Positions 37,301 to 48,601 of a DNA stretch of 62,000 bases are shown here, piece by piece. The notes under the pieces are model-generated. The model saw only the letters and a program-made list of their open reading frames with translations, was not told the origin of the DNA and made no database searches. The position numbers were made by a program, and so were the translations under genes. The stretch lies in assembly GCF_000003815.2 (NCBI RefSeq), contig NC_049979.1, positions 17,477,117-17,539,116 of the forward strand, given 5' to 3'. Position 1 is the stretch's first letter. The number at the start of each line of letters is the position of its first letter. This DNA is from Branchiostoma floridae (taxonomy: Eukaryota; Chordata; Leptocardii; Amphioxiformes; Branchiostomatidae).

Positions 37301-38714
37301 GCACCCACTATTTTGTACGATCAATACCCAGCTTCGGTCGGCCAGGGTTCATATTTGCACAAGTGTCGGACAAATATGCCGTACTTATGTTGCCAAGGTA
37401 GTTGATGGGCCGACGGCAAGTAGTTACATCTGTTGTGCTGGAAGGGCTGAAACGGGCCGACTTTCCATGGCTACCCCAGCTCGGGGTGAAGCAGCTTTTC
37501 TCCGCTGAATTCCCCTCTCGCTACTTTTCACCGGCTTGAAGGCTCTACGGCCCTCTTCTGCCGGGTTTTATTTAGCGGCCAGGAGCATGTGATGCAGGCT
37601 GTGCAAACAGCCGGGCCCTGGGCTGCTGTGAGATCGTGAGGAAACAGAAAAGCGGCCCTCCCATGGCCCGACATATCCCTGCCGCCGCCATTAGCTAACT
37701 GCCTTGGCACCAATCTGTCACTCGCCTTGTTCAAGACATGTCATTCAAGAATGACGATTCCTACAGTTTACAATATCTACATAAATCTTAAGATCTACTT
37801 TAGCTTACCTAAGGTAGCGAACACTGTCGCTTGTCCACGTCTCTTCTCCCAGAGAAGCCCCACACAGCTCAAACCGTCATCCTTTCGTTGCTTTCTGGAG
37901 GAGTTTTCGTCGAAGTTCTTCTTTTCCACTTTTTACATTAAAGGTGTGGTACATGTATCTTCGCAGATCTCCATAACAATATTTCAGTTAAGCAGTGAAA
38001 CCCCTCAGCCACCTACACCTTGACCCTCGCGGCCCTTAAGGGGAAGTTGGGCGCTGTTTGGCTCCTCCTGAAGGTCTTAAGTCCCGGGCGTGTGGGAAGA
38101 CCGGTCCGGATCCTCCGGGACCGGGCGGTGCGGGCCGGTCGGTGCGGGCCGGGCAGGAGATGTACATGGCCCCCGCCGCCCTGCCATTTTGTCTCCCCTC
38201 TGAACCTCGCGGAGAAACAACTAGCCCACCAAATCTAGTACTAATATTTAGCTCCTTACGCTCTAAAACAAATGAAACTGGCAACCCGTTATATATTACG
38301 TTTTTATTTGATCTGCTGTGTTAGTCTGTTGACTTTGGAGCAGAGCAAAACTTCCACTTGCACGCAACTTTCTCCTGTCGAGAAACAAGATACCAGCCAC
38401 ACAATATACTTGTAAAATAACGGCGACATGCATATGACCAAGGATCGACAAATATTTCCAAGTGGAGACCCTGAATTAGGGCCAAGGGAGAGAATTCTGC
38501 TTGTTCTGTAAACCTAGCTGGTCGGGGTGAAACCTTTTCTGTTTACTATCCTCTGGTAACGAGTTCAGCTGTAAGCAATACGATTGTTGGGTCCTTACAT
38601 AGATACGTGAGAACATCGGTTCCTTAAGAGCCACGGGGAATATTAGAGGGCCATTTGGGACTTAACAAAGGAATTGTGATTTTTTCGTTGGTATATCGTA
38701 TTTAGACTTCAGTA

Positions 38715-38728
38715 GGGGGGGGGGGGGG
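38715..38728 (+). repeat. Poly-G homopolymer (14 G)
   Basis: Uninterrupted G run in intergenic DNA; its length is likely to vary between alleles and to be error-prone in sequencing. Confidence 0.9.
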
Positions 38729-41700
38729 AGTGAGAGAGTGCATCGACCTCGTGATCGCTATTTGTTATTCTAAGCTTCCAGTTTTTATGCGGTTGTCCTA
38801 CCATGGCTACCGATATAATGTCGACGCATCTCAATGGTTAAGGGACAATCTGGATGAATTTTCATGCTCGGCCGTCTCGACGTGTGTGTCCCGGACGGAC
38901 GTTAAGCAACTTCGTAACCTGTTTAATTAGGTCTAAAATTCCTGCTTTTCATACATTTCTATTTATATAAATTTTGTCATTATGCTACATTTTGATCAGA
39001 CAGGTATACGTGAAGTAGATAAAATGGTATTTGTATTTACACCTGGCAGTTAAACATGGTGATGGTGTGTTTTGATGCCTGATTGCTCTCCTGATTGATA
39101 CGTAATGTGTTGTTTTCTTTCTCCCACGCAAACCTACACTTTTCAACACTTAGCGAGGTCGCGAAATGTCTACCTGATACCTTTCATGAAGGTAGGCCGG
39201 CCCTGACAGGGCCCCCTAGCCGGCTGGAACTGATAGCTGGAGTTTTCATCATCTCAGCTGACATGCCGCGGTGGTGACTAAGTGGTGTAAGTAGCTTCTT
39301 GGATGAGAAGGAGAAACAGAAAGCCGGTTTGAGACTCCTTCTAAGCTGAGACAGGCGTTGGTGATGCCATCTGATCGTGGCTAGTGTGGGTTGCCGAGGT
39401 AAAGGTTACATAGAGCGGTGTGGGGTGGCGACAGGCGTGTGCGGGGAGGGTGGGGTAGTCTTACCTGTGGCCAGAGAAGGTCGCACGGGCCAATGGCCAG
39501 GAGAGATTACAGCCCAGAAGCAAGGACGACTCCTTAACCCGGCCTTGGCACAAGTCTTGGGTATATTTATGATACGTCGACAATTCAATATATATATGCA
39601 ATAATGCAATATCAAAAATCCTCAATCAGCTGGCTGCTATTTCTTTCCTTTCAAACCATATACAATTGGCAATAAATAGGTAAACATTATAAGACATACA
39701 ACACACGAACCTACTTGTGTGACAAAAATGCCTCGTAAATATTTTCCACGTACACTGAGGCTCCGTGCTAACTCTCACACAATAAGGTGTCAGCATTAAC
39801 TGCTTGCTAAATTTGACTTACCACCTTTTGCACTTCTTCCTTTTATCACATAGTCGACAATAAACAGCAGGACAGGGAGAGTATACTACATTCAGATCAT
39901 GTTCGGGAAGTCGGAGTTAACAGCCCTTCGACAGGTATGCGGGACAAAGCACAAAGAACACAGCCAGCAGTCGAGTGGTCTTGTGCAGCCATGTTGGTGG
40001 TCCTGTGAATAAATGGACAGCCCTTCAGCTAGCCAGCAACCAACTTGTTGAGATTTCTCACTTTTCCCCCTGCTTATTCTGTTGTGTATTTTCTCTGAGC
40101 CGTGTGATTGGGAGAAATAGTGGGACCGATCTTTACGTGATTAGACATCCATATACAAGGACATGCGATGACAGAATGACAGACAGAATTGCTTCTTCTC
40201 TCGTCCAACAGTAGCCGGGACAACACTAGCTGTGCGCCTCTGACAATCTTAGTAACAACATCAGTCCACCGCTGGCAGCTGTAGCTTCTCCCAGTTTTAG
40301 TCCCCGTTACAAATGTCACAAGACCGTGAGCAGAGACACTGCCACAGGTCAGGCAAACAAAGACACACTGTTCTACACCACATCTAATATTCCTGTACTG
40401 TAGGTCCCAGTGATGACCAGATTCTTAATGCCGGGCTAGGAATGTCCACGGAATCTTTTGAAGCCAAGGAAGGCTCGTTCCATCCCACGAGAATTTTCTT
40501 CCAAATGGAAACTCTGATAGGACATCGCTGTAAATCTTGCGTGGGAAAGGGAACGGGAGTAATGAGGAGAGCTCTTCAGCCTCTGTTATGGGGAATGCGG
40601 TGAGATGCTAAGCCATCGACTTCTCATTCTCCTTTTAACTAACTGTAATGAAGAGGCGAACACACATTCATGAGTCGGGGTAGTTATAATCAGCAAGCAT
40701 TGTACTGCTCATTTGGCCCATCAATTTCCCAATTCTCAGACAATTCCCACCAATTTGTAAGTTTGTGAAGTGATAATCGAGCCCAACACCCTTCCCATTG
40801 TCCTCCAATCGCCCACACAAAGGCAAGTCGTTCTCACCCCATGAGCGTGGAAAATACCTCACTTTTGTTGAGGAAAATAATTTGGGAAGAAAAAGAATGC
40901 CTGCTGCTAGCATGAAGACGTGACCTTCTCTCCATAACAATAAACCGATTTCTCGAGTCTTCACGGCTCATAGGTTTCACACACACACAATTTACACATC
41001 TGAAAATGCATTTTCCTGATTGATGATAAAGAAATAAGAAATTTTCGTTGAGACAGTTTCACAAAAACAAGATTCGGGGATTGCCCTTTGCTAGCCACAA
41101 TGTTTTCTTTACACATGGTACAGAAAGGCTTGCTGGACGTTCTTATCTTGTGTATATATACATACTGTGGAAACAAATATCTTCATGGTGGAGCCACCCG
41201 GCTTAGCTGTATAGCCTGGTTATATAGGAACGTAATCTTTTCGTGCTTTAACTTAAATCTCTTAAGGAAACCCTAAAATGACGTCGTCTGTCGCGTAAAT
41301 CTATTGACTTTCTTTACACAACAAAGTGTCCAGCTTTCCTCCGCGAACTCGTTGACAGCATGCTTACTTCTCTGTGTCCAATGACGGTTTCAGCTCACGG
41401 TCACTTCCAAGTCTGCGGTCGTGAGCATTATTTTACGAGTCCCGATAATAGAGTATGATGGACACGAGAACTGGAACGGTCCGGTAGAATGTGTAGCCTT
41501 GGTGCTATCGAGATCTACAGGAAGAATACCAGGGATATCTAAATATAGACGCAAGGCAAGCAAAACTGAACCGGCCCTGCTGGCAGAATATATGCCTTTC
41601 CTGGCAGACTAGTATTCCATGACTTTTGCACCCCTCTTTTGCCTAGTTCATTCCAAAGTTTGCAGTAAATTTTCCTCCTTCTAATAGATTTTAAAGCGCA

Positions 41701-44193
41701 ATAATATTGGGAGTTACATGAGAAATTTCGTTGTTTACGGGACTTCAGTTAACTTGAGAGCAGATTTTCCTCACCAGTTCGATGGGCTAATTCATTCAAA
41801 TAAAATGTGTTAATGACCAAGGCTTTTGTCTTTTTATCGGCTTCTTTCCTTTGGATCCCGCTCTCTTGTGTCTTGAGAAATGAGTCGACGCTTCAAACGT
41901 TCCGCCATCACTGCCCCATCTAAATCTTCTGGCGATGTCAACAACAACAAGCTTTACATTGAATCGGGGATGACCTGCTTTTCTCCCCGCTGTGCGGGAT
42001 TACCAGTCCATCTCCAGCGGCCACTGCCAGGTCCTGAGCTGACGGCACGGCGGCTAACTGGATTTGTCACACCTAATGATCACTTTAAATCAACGAAATA
42101 ACAGTGAAACAAGAACTACGGCTCGTATTCCCTACATAAAAGCGATTATTCTACGAAAAGGCGCTACCGCTATTCACGCTTTCCTGCACTTACTGTGAAA
42201 ATACAGCGTTCGCCATGTTTTGTTTTCAACGAGCGAGGAATTTAGGGTGAATCTGCTTTAGCTAAGCTGTGGAAAAATCCCCTACAGATGTGCTATATTT
42301 CCCACGAAGATTCCCAATCTTTTTTTTTAACAAAAAAAAAAAGATTTGGCTTCAAATCAAGACGGCTAAAACGGGGGTTACAGGTAGGTAACAGAGCATC
42401 TGACTTGTGTGCCCGCTTGTTGTGTATTCGATGCCTATAAAACTCCTAGGTGTGTATTCACCCTGTGCACACAGTCACTCCCCTCGCTAAAATTTCATGA
42501 AACCCCAAATTCAAAACCTTTCCTCCAACAATACGGTTAACACAACAAGCCTTTCTCCCAATTTACACTTGCAAATTCGATCCATTTTGTTTTCATTCGT
42601 ACACCGGCCCGGTAAGGGAGCCTGGCTTAAAACAATGGACGCCTGCTTGGCGAGAAAAACTTTTTTCTTCTACCAAAACGGCAAAAGCCATTGCCAGCCT
42701 TACCGCAGTGTGAACTAGAGTATGACAGGGACTACCCTGTCTAGTCCTGGATTTGTTCAGGGAATGCCTCATGACTCTCTTGAACACACTACGGTATTTG
42801 GTACACAATTGAGTGTGTATGAGGTCTAACATTCAGAGATATTTGCAGATGGGGATAGAGTTCTATTTGCTATTGTCAAGAACAACCCCGCTTGGTTACA
42901 ACAAGCAAGAGGGAATCCCCGGCCATGTGGACACACATATACACACACTTGTGCGTCACTACTCAATGGCGAGAAACTCCGTGCCTGCGGAATGACCACT
43001 TTCCCTGTGGTTTCTCCTGCCCCCCTTCCCGCCTTTCAGCCCTACCCATGAGCGCGTGCCGTGCCGGGCACACCTTAGCAACAGCCGGAGCGCTCCTGTG
43101 TGGAACCTGTGTCTCGGAGACACAAAGTCGCCCTACTAAGTGGCCACAGGAAATCGGTCGGAATGCTTTCAGCAGAAAAGGATTAGAAACTAGGGGAAGT
43201 CGTGAGGACGTTTGGGGGCTGCCTACTTTCAACACCTGAGGAAGACAGGTGTAACTGGGGGAGGATTTGCCCCGAGGGGAAGTTCATGTTGTTATTACGA
43301 GACGGAAGTTTGTGGGGCCATGTTCTCTCGTTCGTCTGTGAAAGTGAACCTAAAGAGTACCCCTGTCCGTACATAATACCGACAGGGAAGTTTAAAATTA
43401 AGACACAGGCTACCGCAACCCCACAGATTACTATACAACGACACACACAAATCCATTTAAGGCATTTCATCAATTTTAATTCAGTTTTTCTCGCCTTTCC
43501 TTTAGCAGGAACAGGAACTGTACAGACACGGAAGAACTACAGCTAAGATAAAGATAGGAAACTAACACATATTTCATCTATACATAGTCATCAAGGTTTT
43601 CACATATATTGGCACAAAATATAATCTTATAATTCGTAATCTCAAATCATGGGCTGGTCAATCAGCTGACGAGCGGGAAGTTTTAACTAGCGTTTCAATC
43701 AAAACTTTACATATAATAAAATTGACCGCACATCTGATCAGGTAATATTGCTTGGGTAGTTTCCCCAACAAATGCTGGGTTGCACTCAACGTTATTTCTC
43801 GCAACAGTCAAGTGAATTTGCTTTCTAAGCTGAACGGTAAATATACACAGGCAACATTGCCAGTTCAAGTGATCAACAGAAATTATTTGTCATCCATACA
43901 GATTGGTTGTTTAAAGACTAGTTCTTACTGAGTTGAACATACTATTCTATACATGTGATAATGTGTACAGACGTGTTGTATAGTTTACAGTCTCTTCATG
44001 AATCAACAAACACAACTACAACAGGGAGGATACACATGGGAGAATGTGCAGTTCACGAGAAGTTTGGCATGTGTACTTCCTGTACATGAGGAGAGTCAAT
44101 AATATGCTTCACTGGCATATCATTTTCGAGTCTTCAGATTATTACCTTGTCTTAGACGTTGTGAGTGTCCACAGGAGGTGGTGTTGGCGGTCT

Positions 44194-45525
44194 TTAGGAC
44201 TGGAGCGTTGAGGCAGTTGTGGAATACTGTGGCACGTACCCTGAGAAGTAGCCCGTGGCGGGTTCTGTGGATGCCGGAGTTTCCATTTCTTGCTTGGGCA
44301 CGACGCTGGGGTTGGTGTTGTACATAGAGGCATAGCCCGAGTACTGCATGGGGTCGTACCCCTTCAGTTCGGTCAGTTTGTGGTCTTGGGAGATGATAGA
44401 GTTGATGGAGAACGGGTGGTGGAAGGACGGGTGGACAGACGTCTTGATATGATCGGTGCTGTACATGGACATGGCGGCGGACATGGGGGAGGTCTGCGGG
44501 ATGGGGCGCGTGGGGTAGCCGAGCTGGTCCTGGGGATGCTGCGATTGCACGGGCACGGCGGTGGGCGCCAGGGGCTTGGGCTGGGTGAGCTGTGTCAGGG
44601 TCGGCGAGGGTGTCTGGGTGGTGACGGTCATGGGCGAGGAGCTCACGTGGGTACTTTCTGGAGTCGGGCTGTTGTGGACCGGCGTGTTGGCCTGTGGCGG
44701 CGGCTGCTGCCCGGCAGGTGCGCCGGACAGAACCTCCTCGTTCTCTGCCTTCTGCTCGGCCTTCAGCGCTGCTTTTCTCTCGCACTTGAAGCGCTTCTGT
44801 CTCCGCAGGTAGCAGCCGTTTTCGAACATACTGTGAGCATTCGGGTGCAGCGTCCAGTAGCTGCCCTTGCCCGGACGGTCGGGGGTGCGCTGGACTTTAA
44901 CGAAACAGTCGTTGAAGGACAGACTGTGTCTGATGGAGTTCTGCCAACGCTGCTGGTTCTGTCGGTAGAACGGGAACAAGTCCATGATGAATTGGTAAAT
45001 CTCACTAAGCGTCACCATCTTGTTGGGAGAACTTTGAACAGCCATGGTGATGAGTGCGATGTAGGAGTACGGCGGCTTGGCGTGTGTGTAGCTGCGGCGG
45101 TACTGCTTCTGTCGGTTCAGCACGTCTTCCCTCGTCAGGTTCATATTGACGCCGTTGACGCTGCCCTGCATGCTCATGGGGCTCATACTCTGTCCGGGGT
45201 GCGCCATCCCGACCCCCAGGCTGTTGGCTAGGCCGGGGTGCTGGGCGCCCATCGTGGACATGGTGGTGAGCTGACTCCCGGGGACACTGTTCATCCCCAT
45301 GGTGGTCATGCTGGTGTGGGAGGGCGGTATGGTGCCCATCCCTACCCCGTTCATGCCGGTGCTGTAAGACGAGCCAAGAGTGGTCATGCTCTGCGTCACG
45401 GAGTAGCCCGAAGACGTGTAGCTGCTCGGGCTGTAGGAGTTCCCGGTGGTCATGGCAGTCATGGCCTGCATGCTGCTGGGAGAGCCGCCCTGGGCTTCGT
45501 AGGCCGACTTCGGTGAAAGCATCAT
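44194..45525 (-). CDS. FoxA: FoxA (HNF3) forkhead transcription factor, complete, intronless coding region
   Basis: Nuclear pioneer transcription factor of the FoxA class, which specifies endoderm, pharynx, notochord and floor plate. From ATG 45523-45525 it encodes 443 residues. Residues about 150-248 are the forkhead domain ([10 protein letters not shown], recognition helix [15 protein letters not shown], wing [15 protein letters not shown]), preceded by YRRSYTHA as in other FoxA proteins. The N terminus is Ser/Thr/Met-rich. C-terminal FoxA motifs are present: [10 protein letters not shown] (about 370-379, EH1-like, a Groucho contact in relatives), [15 protein letters not shown] (about 384-398) and FSGYVPQY near the end. 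An upstream ATG at 45628 would add 35 residues unlike any FoxA, so MMLSPK is preferred. It diverges from the other copy in the wing (NAHSM for EAGNM). It lies tail to tail with mipol1. Whether this is the HNF3-1 or HNF3-2 of the literature is not decided. Confidence 0.97.
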   Translation of the reverse strand: MMLSPKSAYEAQGGSPSSMQAMTAMTTGNSYSPSSYTSSGYSVTQSMTTLGSSYSTGMNGVGMGTIPPSHTSMTTMGMNSVPGSQLTTMSTMGAQHPGLANSLGVGMAHPGQSMSPMSMQGSVNGVNMNLTREDVLNRQKQYRRSYTHAKPPYSYIALITMAVQSSPNKMVTLSEIYQFIMDLFPFYRQNQQRWQNSIRHSLSFNDCFVKVQRTPDRPGKGSYWTLHPNAHSMFENGCYLRRQKRFKCERKAALKAEQKAENEEVLSGAPAGQQPPPQANTPVHNSPTPESTHVSSSPMTVTTQTPSPTLTQLTQPKPLAPTAVPVQSQHPQDQLGYPTRPIPQTSPMSAAMSMYSTDHIKTSVHPSFHHPFSINSIISQDHKLTELKGYDPMQYSGYASMYNTNPSVVPKQEMETPASTEPATGYFSGYVPQYSTTASTLQS

Positions 45526-45531
45526 CTCTGT

Positions 45532-45545
45532 ACTGAGGAAACGAA
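45532..45545 (-). promoter_or_regulatory. Possible 5' UTR splice acceptor of the - strand FoxA
   Basis: On the minus strand the bases before the start read cgtttcctcag followed by tacagagATGATG, a fair acceptor with a pyrimidine tract. If used, the open frame upstream of the chosen ATG is not part of the mRNA and the true first exon is farther away. Confidence 0.3.
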
Positions 45546-45654
45546 GTTTGTCTTCCGTGTTTTCTGTTGTGGTCGTCACGCTGCAGCGCTCGCGAGGGGA
45601 ACACCGTCCGATTACACGGAGCGCAAACAAGAAATGAGCGGGGTCAACTTCTGA

Positions 45655-45716
45655 GCAAATTGGCTAACGCCAACAGATTGGCTGGCCCCGCCCCGCGATT
45701 GTCTCCGTGCAAATGA
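45655..45716 (-). promoter_or_regulatory. Promoter-like region of the - strand FoxA
   Basis: About 130-190 bases upstream of the start codon are two CCAAT boxes on the gene's strand (seen as ATTGG at 45659-45663 and 45677-45681), a GC box (ccccgcccc, about 45686-45694) and an octamer-like TGCAAAT at 45708-45714. No good TATA box is placed with them. Spacing and content fit a CCAAT/GC-driven core promoter. Confidence 0.5.
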
Positions 45717-48417
45717 GACTGCGCGACAGGCCCGGAATATTGACACGTCCGACCTCGCTAAGCCCCGCCTCTTCTCCCTATAAGTCATTTTATTAAAAGT
45801 TTGTTGGTGAACCATTAGAGGCCGTCCATCCTTTAGTGCCCTTACAAACAATGCAGGTAAAACATGGTCAAAGCAAACATCGTTATATCGATACCCCTTG
45901 TGCTGTTTCAAAACTTTTAAACCTAATACCGCTCCGGGAAAGTTCAACCGCAGAAGGCGCTTCTTTTTAAGGGTAACGAAGCGAGCCGTGTGAGTCAGCG
46001 GGCCCTTGTTGATAAATTTTGTCTTCCTGAATGTACTGTTTGACGTCAGAGCTATTGTGGAGCTGTCGAAACGTGGGTGACTCGTACGGCTTTAGAATTC
46101 TTTAGGCGGGTGCGGGTCTCCTAGAACACTCGTGCTCTGGTGGACGGTCCGTGTTAGTTCGGTCCTGTTATTATGATTAAAAATAAGGCCCATCACAAAA
46201 CTAGCGACGATAAGTCGGGGTGATCAGGCTGACGCTGGTCTCACGTCGGGCCGATTTACGGGATAGACTAGCACGTAGGTGTGACTCAGCAGTGCCGCCA
46301 AACTCCCACTATTCTTCTCCGTACACCTGCCATGTGGAGCGAGGCAAGTCTCCAGGATTATACCCCCCACCCTGACTCACAACAACGCTGCTCGTGAATT
46401 GTCCTGCGGATTTATTCTTTCAGGTCAATCAGCATCGAATGAGGGTAGTTAGCCACACTTTAAACCATAAAAGTTTTACTCGGGTGCCCAGCGCACAGTT
46501 CCCAGCTCATGTCCTGCATTTAAAATGAGAATGGTCAATGTGTGTGGCAAACCCCCCATACTGACCTACAAAGGAACAAAACCGTAACCACTGTTTTTGT
46601 TAGGACACCCACGAAACCAATAGGTTTTTAGGCCGAAAAGTTCAGATTTCCGTCTTATTCTGTTGACACACAACTTTCTGGACGCACAACCGTCTTGTCA
46701 GGACATCTGTACGGTCCTCCGCCCCTCCCGCGGGCTATGTTTGCTCCAATTAATTAGTTGGTTTGCTCTCTGTCAATCAGTTTACAAAGGATTCCCCAGG
46801 TGTCCCAGAGTAAAGACTGGTTCTGTACGTGTGTATGGTAGGATGTTATGTTCAACAAGCAGCTCTTTCACTTCAGCTCAACAGCGGATTTGTTATTTCC
46901 AGCAGTCTTTCCGTTTCAACACGAGCCTCTAAATCTAATATTCAAATAAGAATCTTGGGTCGGGGAGAAATGTATGCATGTGCGAGCCCTGCTTCGAGTT
47001 CTCATAGAAAGTGTTGTGTTGAGAGTTGGACATAGAGTTATATATATTCTCTGCAATACACACTTGCCATGCGGATCACAAGCGACGTTTATGTTGCGGT
47101 TTTTGCCGCTCGTGCTCGGGGGAAGCCCAATGAAATTTATGAAGCAGAACTCAATTTCCCCCCGCTGATAACTCAATTTTGTGTGTTCCTCTCCTGACGG
47201 GGTGTCAATTTTTCCCACTGCCGAGGCTCTGGATAAAAGTCACGTAGTGCTGTTTGTAGATGTCATGTCCACATCCAGGTGGCAGTCAGAGCTAACCTTG
47301 CAGGTGTTCATATAAAACATCAAAGCAAAAACAAGCTGCCTATTCCTAATTTGATTATGCCTCATTTTACTCGTTCAATTGTTAAGTCGTGTCGCAATTT
47401 CTTCCAGACTTCTCGGGATTGTATGTAAAGAGGGGCGCAACGCTCTTACAATGGTGTGAACGTGATCAGGGATTTAGATACGGAGAAAATCTTTCGCCAA
47501 TTAATATGCAGGACGTTAAACAATGGGCGTCTAGCGGGTCAAAAACGCGACATTGCGGTTATTGATAAAACGGAGCGTCCAAAGTCGACACGGGCGCCGC
47601 CGCTACTTCTGGAGATGTGTGGACGTGATAGCAGGCAGGGCACAGCGTGTTTTATAGCTCTGTATCAGGCACCATCTGATGACACGTGCCATGGTTAAAA
47701 CTTCAGGGGGTATGTGGTAGTCTGTGAGGTTTGACGTGCACATCAACTGACATCGTAGTCACCATACATTAAAAGAACACTTCCGGATAAATTTGGAGTT
47801 CGTCATAAGTTCCGACGTCCGATAGCTGTATCATTTCAGTGACTTTCCACACTTCTAACTCTTAAATACATTCTATACTATAGGATTGTACATTCTTATA
47901 TGTCGGAAGTAATTCGGAACTCATTTTGATACGTGGGTTACTGTGGATGAAAATTACCCATCGGGGGAACAACGACTTCTCAGTTCAGCGCGCAAAGTAC
48001 TGTGTAGTGTTCTACCAGAAAAAACAGGGGCGTTGTCACTTTTCTCTTAATTGTAGATGGACAATGACATCATTGGCACTTTGAACTTGATTTCTATCAC
48101 CTGCTGCTGATCACAGAAGCGGTCAGTAAATCAAGTCAGAGCATTGTTTGTCTCACATTAGCTGTAGGCCCAGGACAGGTGTCTCAGTACACCTTTAGAA
48201 ACCAAACACACGTACCTCTTTTCTTTGGAAGTTCTTTCGACGGTGCGTAGCAAACGCTAGTTGTAATTTTTTTCGTAACAAAAAAAGGAAATCATTAGTT
48301 GTTATTATTCCCTCTATCATAATGAAAAAGTCTCTATTATTCCATCTGCCCATCGTGTTTTATTTCAACTCACGTCTGTAACTTGCTTTAAAACAACCCA
48401 TGTGTGCTTATTATACG

Positions 48418-48601
48418 TACTCTCCAAGCAGAGGTTAGGCTCCGACTGTTTTTGACGTTTTTTCGGCGTTTTTATCGGGCTTTCTATTTTGTACCGTTTT
48501 GTTGATGTCTCTAGGCCGCGATGCATTTACAAAATTGTACAAAATAGAAAGCCCGAAAAAAACGTCAAAACAACAGGCGCCTAACCTCTGCTTGTAGAGA
48601 A
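48418..48601. mobile_element. MITE family B, copy 1
   Basis: The left end tactctccaagcagaggtta is matched in inverted orientation by the right end (cctaacctctgcttgtagag). Further inward, gggctttctattttgtac pairs with gtacaaaatagaaagccc. The whole 180 bp could fold into a long hairpin. Copies recur at 52469 and 53120. Confidence 0.8.

Larger units (their letters stand above)
24176..44193. other. Gene-free intergenic DNA between mipol1 and FoxA (20 kb)
   Basis: No protein-coding or RNA gene is recognisable on either strand; open frames are short and lack domains. The region holds inverted-repeat elements (26060-26108, 26777-27012, about 34205-34320), a GATA-motif cluster (33258-33323), a 14-G run (38715-38728), a GC-rich patch with gccgg repeats at 38,030-38,170, and AT-rich tatata tracts near 36,340. 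GC-richer unique stretches at 27,540-27,720, 29,150-29,460 and 37,180-37,690 may be regulatory. The length and lack of genes suit a regulatory landscape for a developmental gene. Confidence 0.7.

Noticed and set aside
38020-38324. GC-rich open frames, possible CpG-island promoter
   Set aside because: No gene starts nearby on either strand and the GC content comes from short gccgg-type repeats; not enough to call a promoter.
44120-44785. 221-aa frame on the - strand overlapping the FoxA C terminus
   Set aside because: Out-of-frame shadow of FoxA, rich in Ala/Pro/His/Arg, with no recognisable domain.
44290-45231. 313-aa open frame on the + strand opposite FoxA
   Set aside because: It is the antisense shadow of the FoxA coding region; composition (Gly/Val/His/Arg) is that of a reversed GC-rich gene and no domain is present.
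45005-45604. 199-aa - strand frame over the FoxA N terminus
   Set aside because: Alternative frame of the Met/Ser/Thr-rich FoxA N terminus; His/Asp/Gln-rich low-complexity product.
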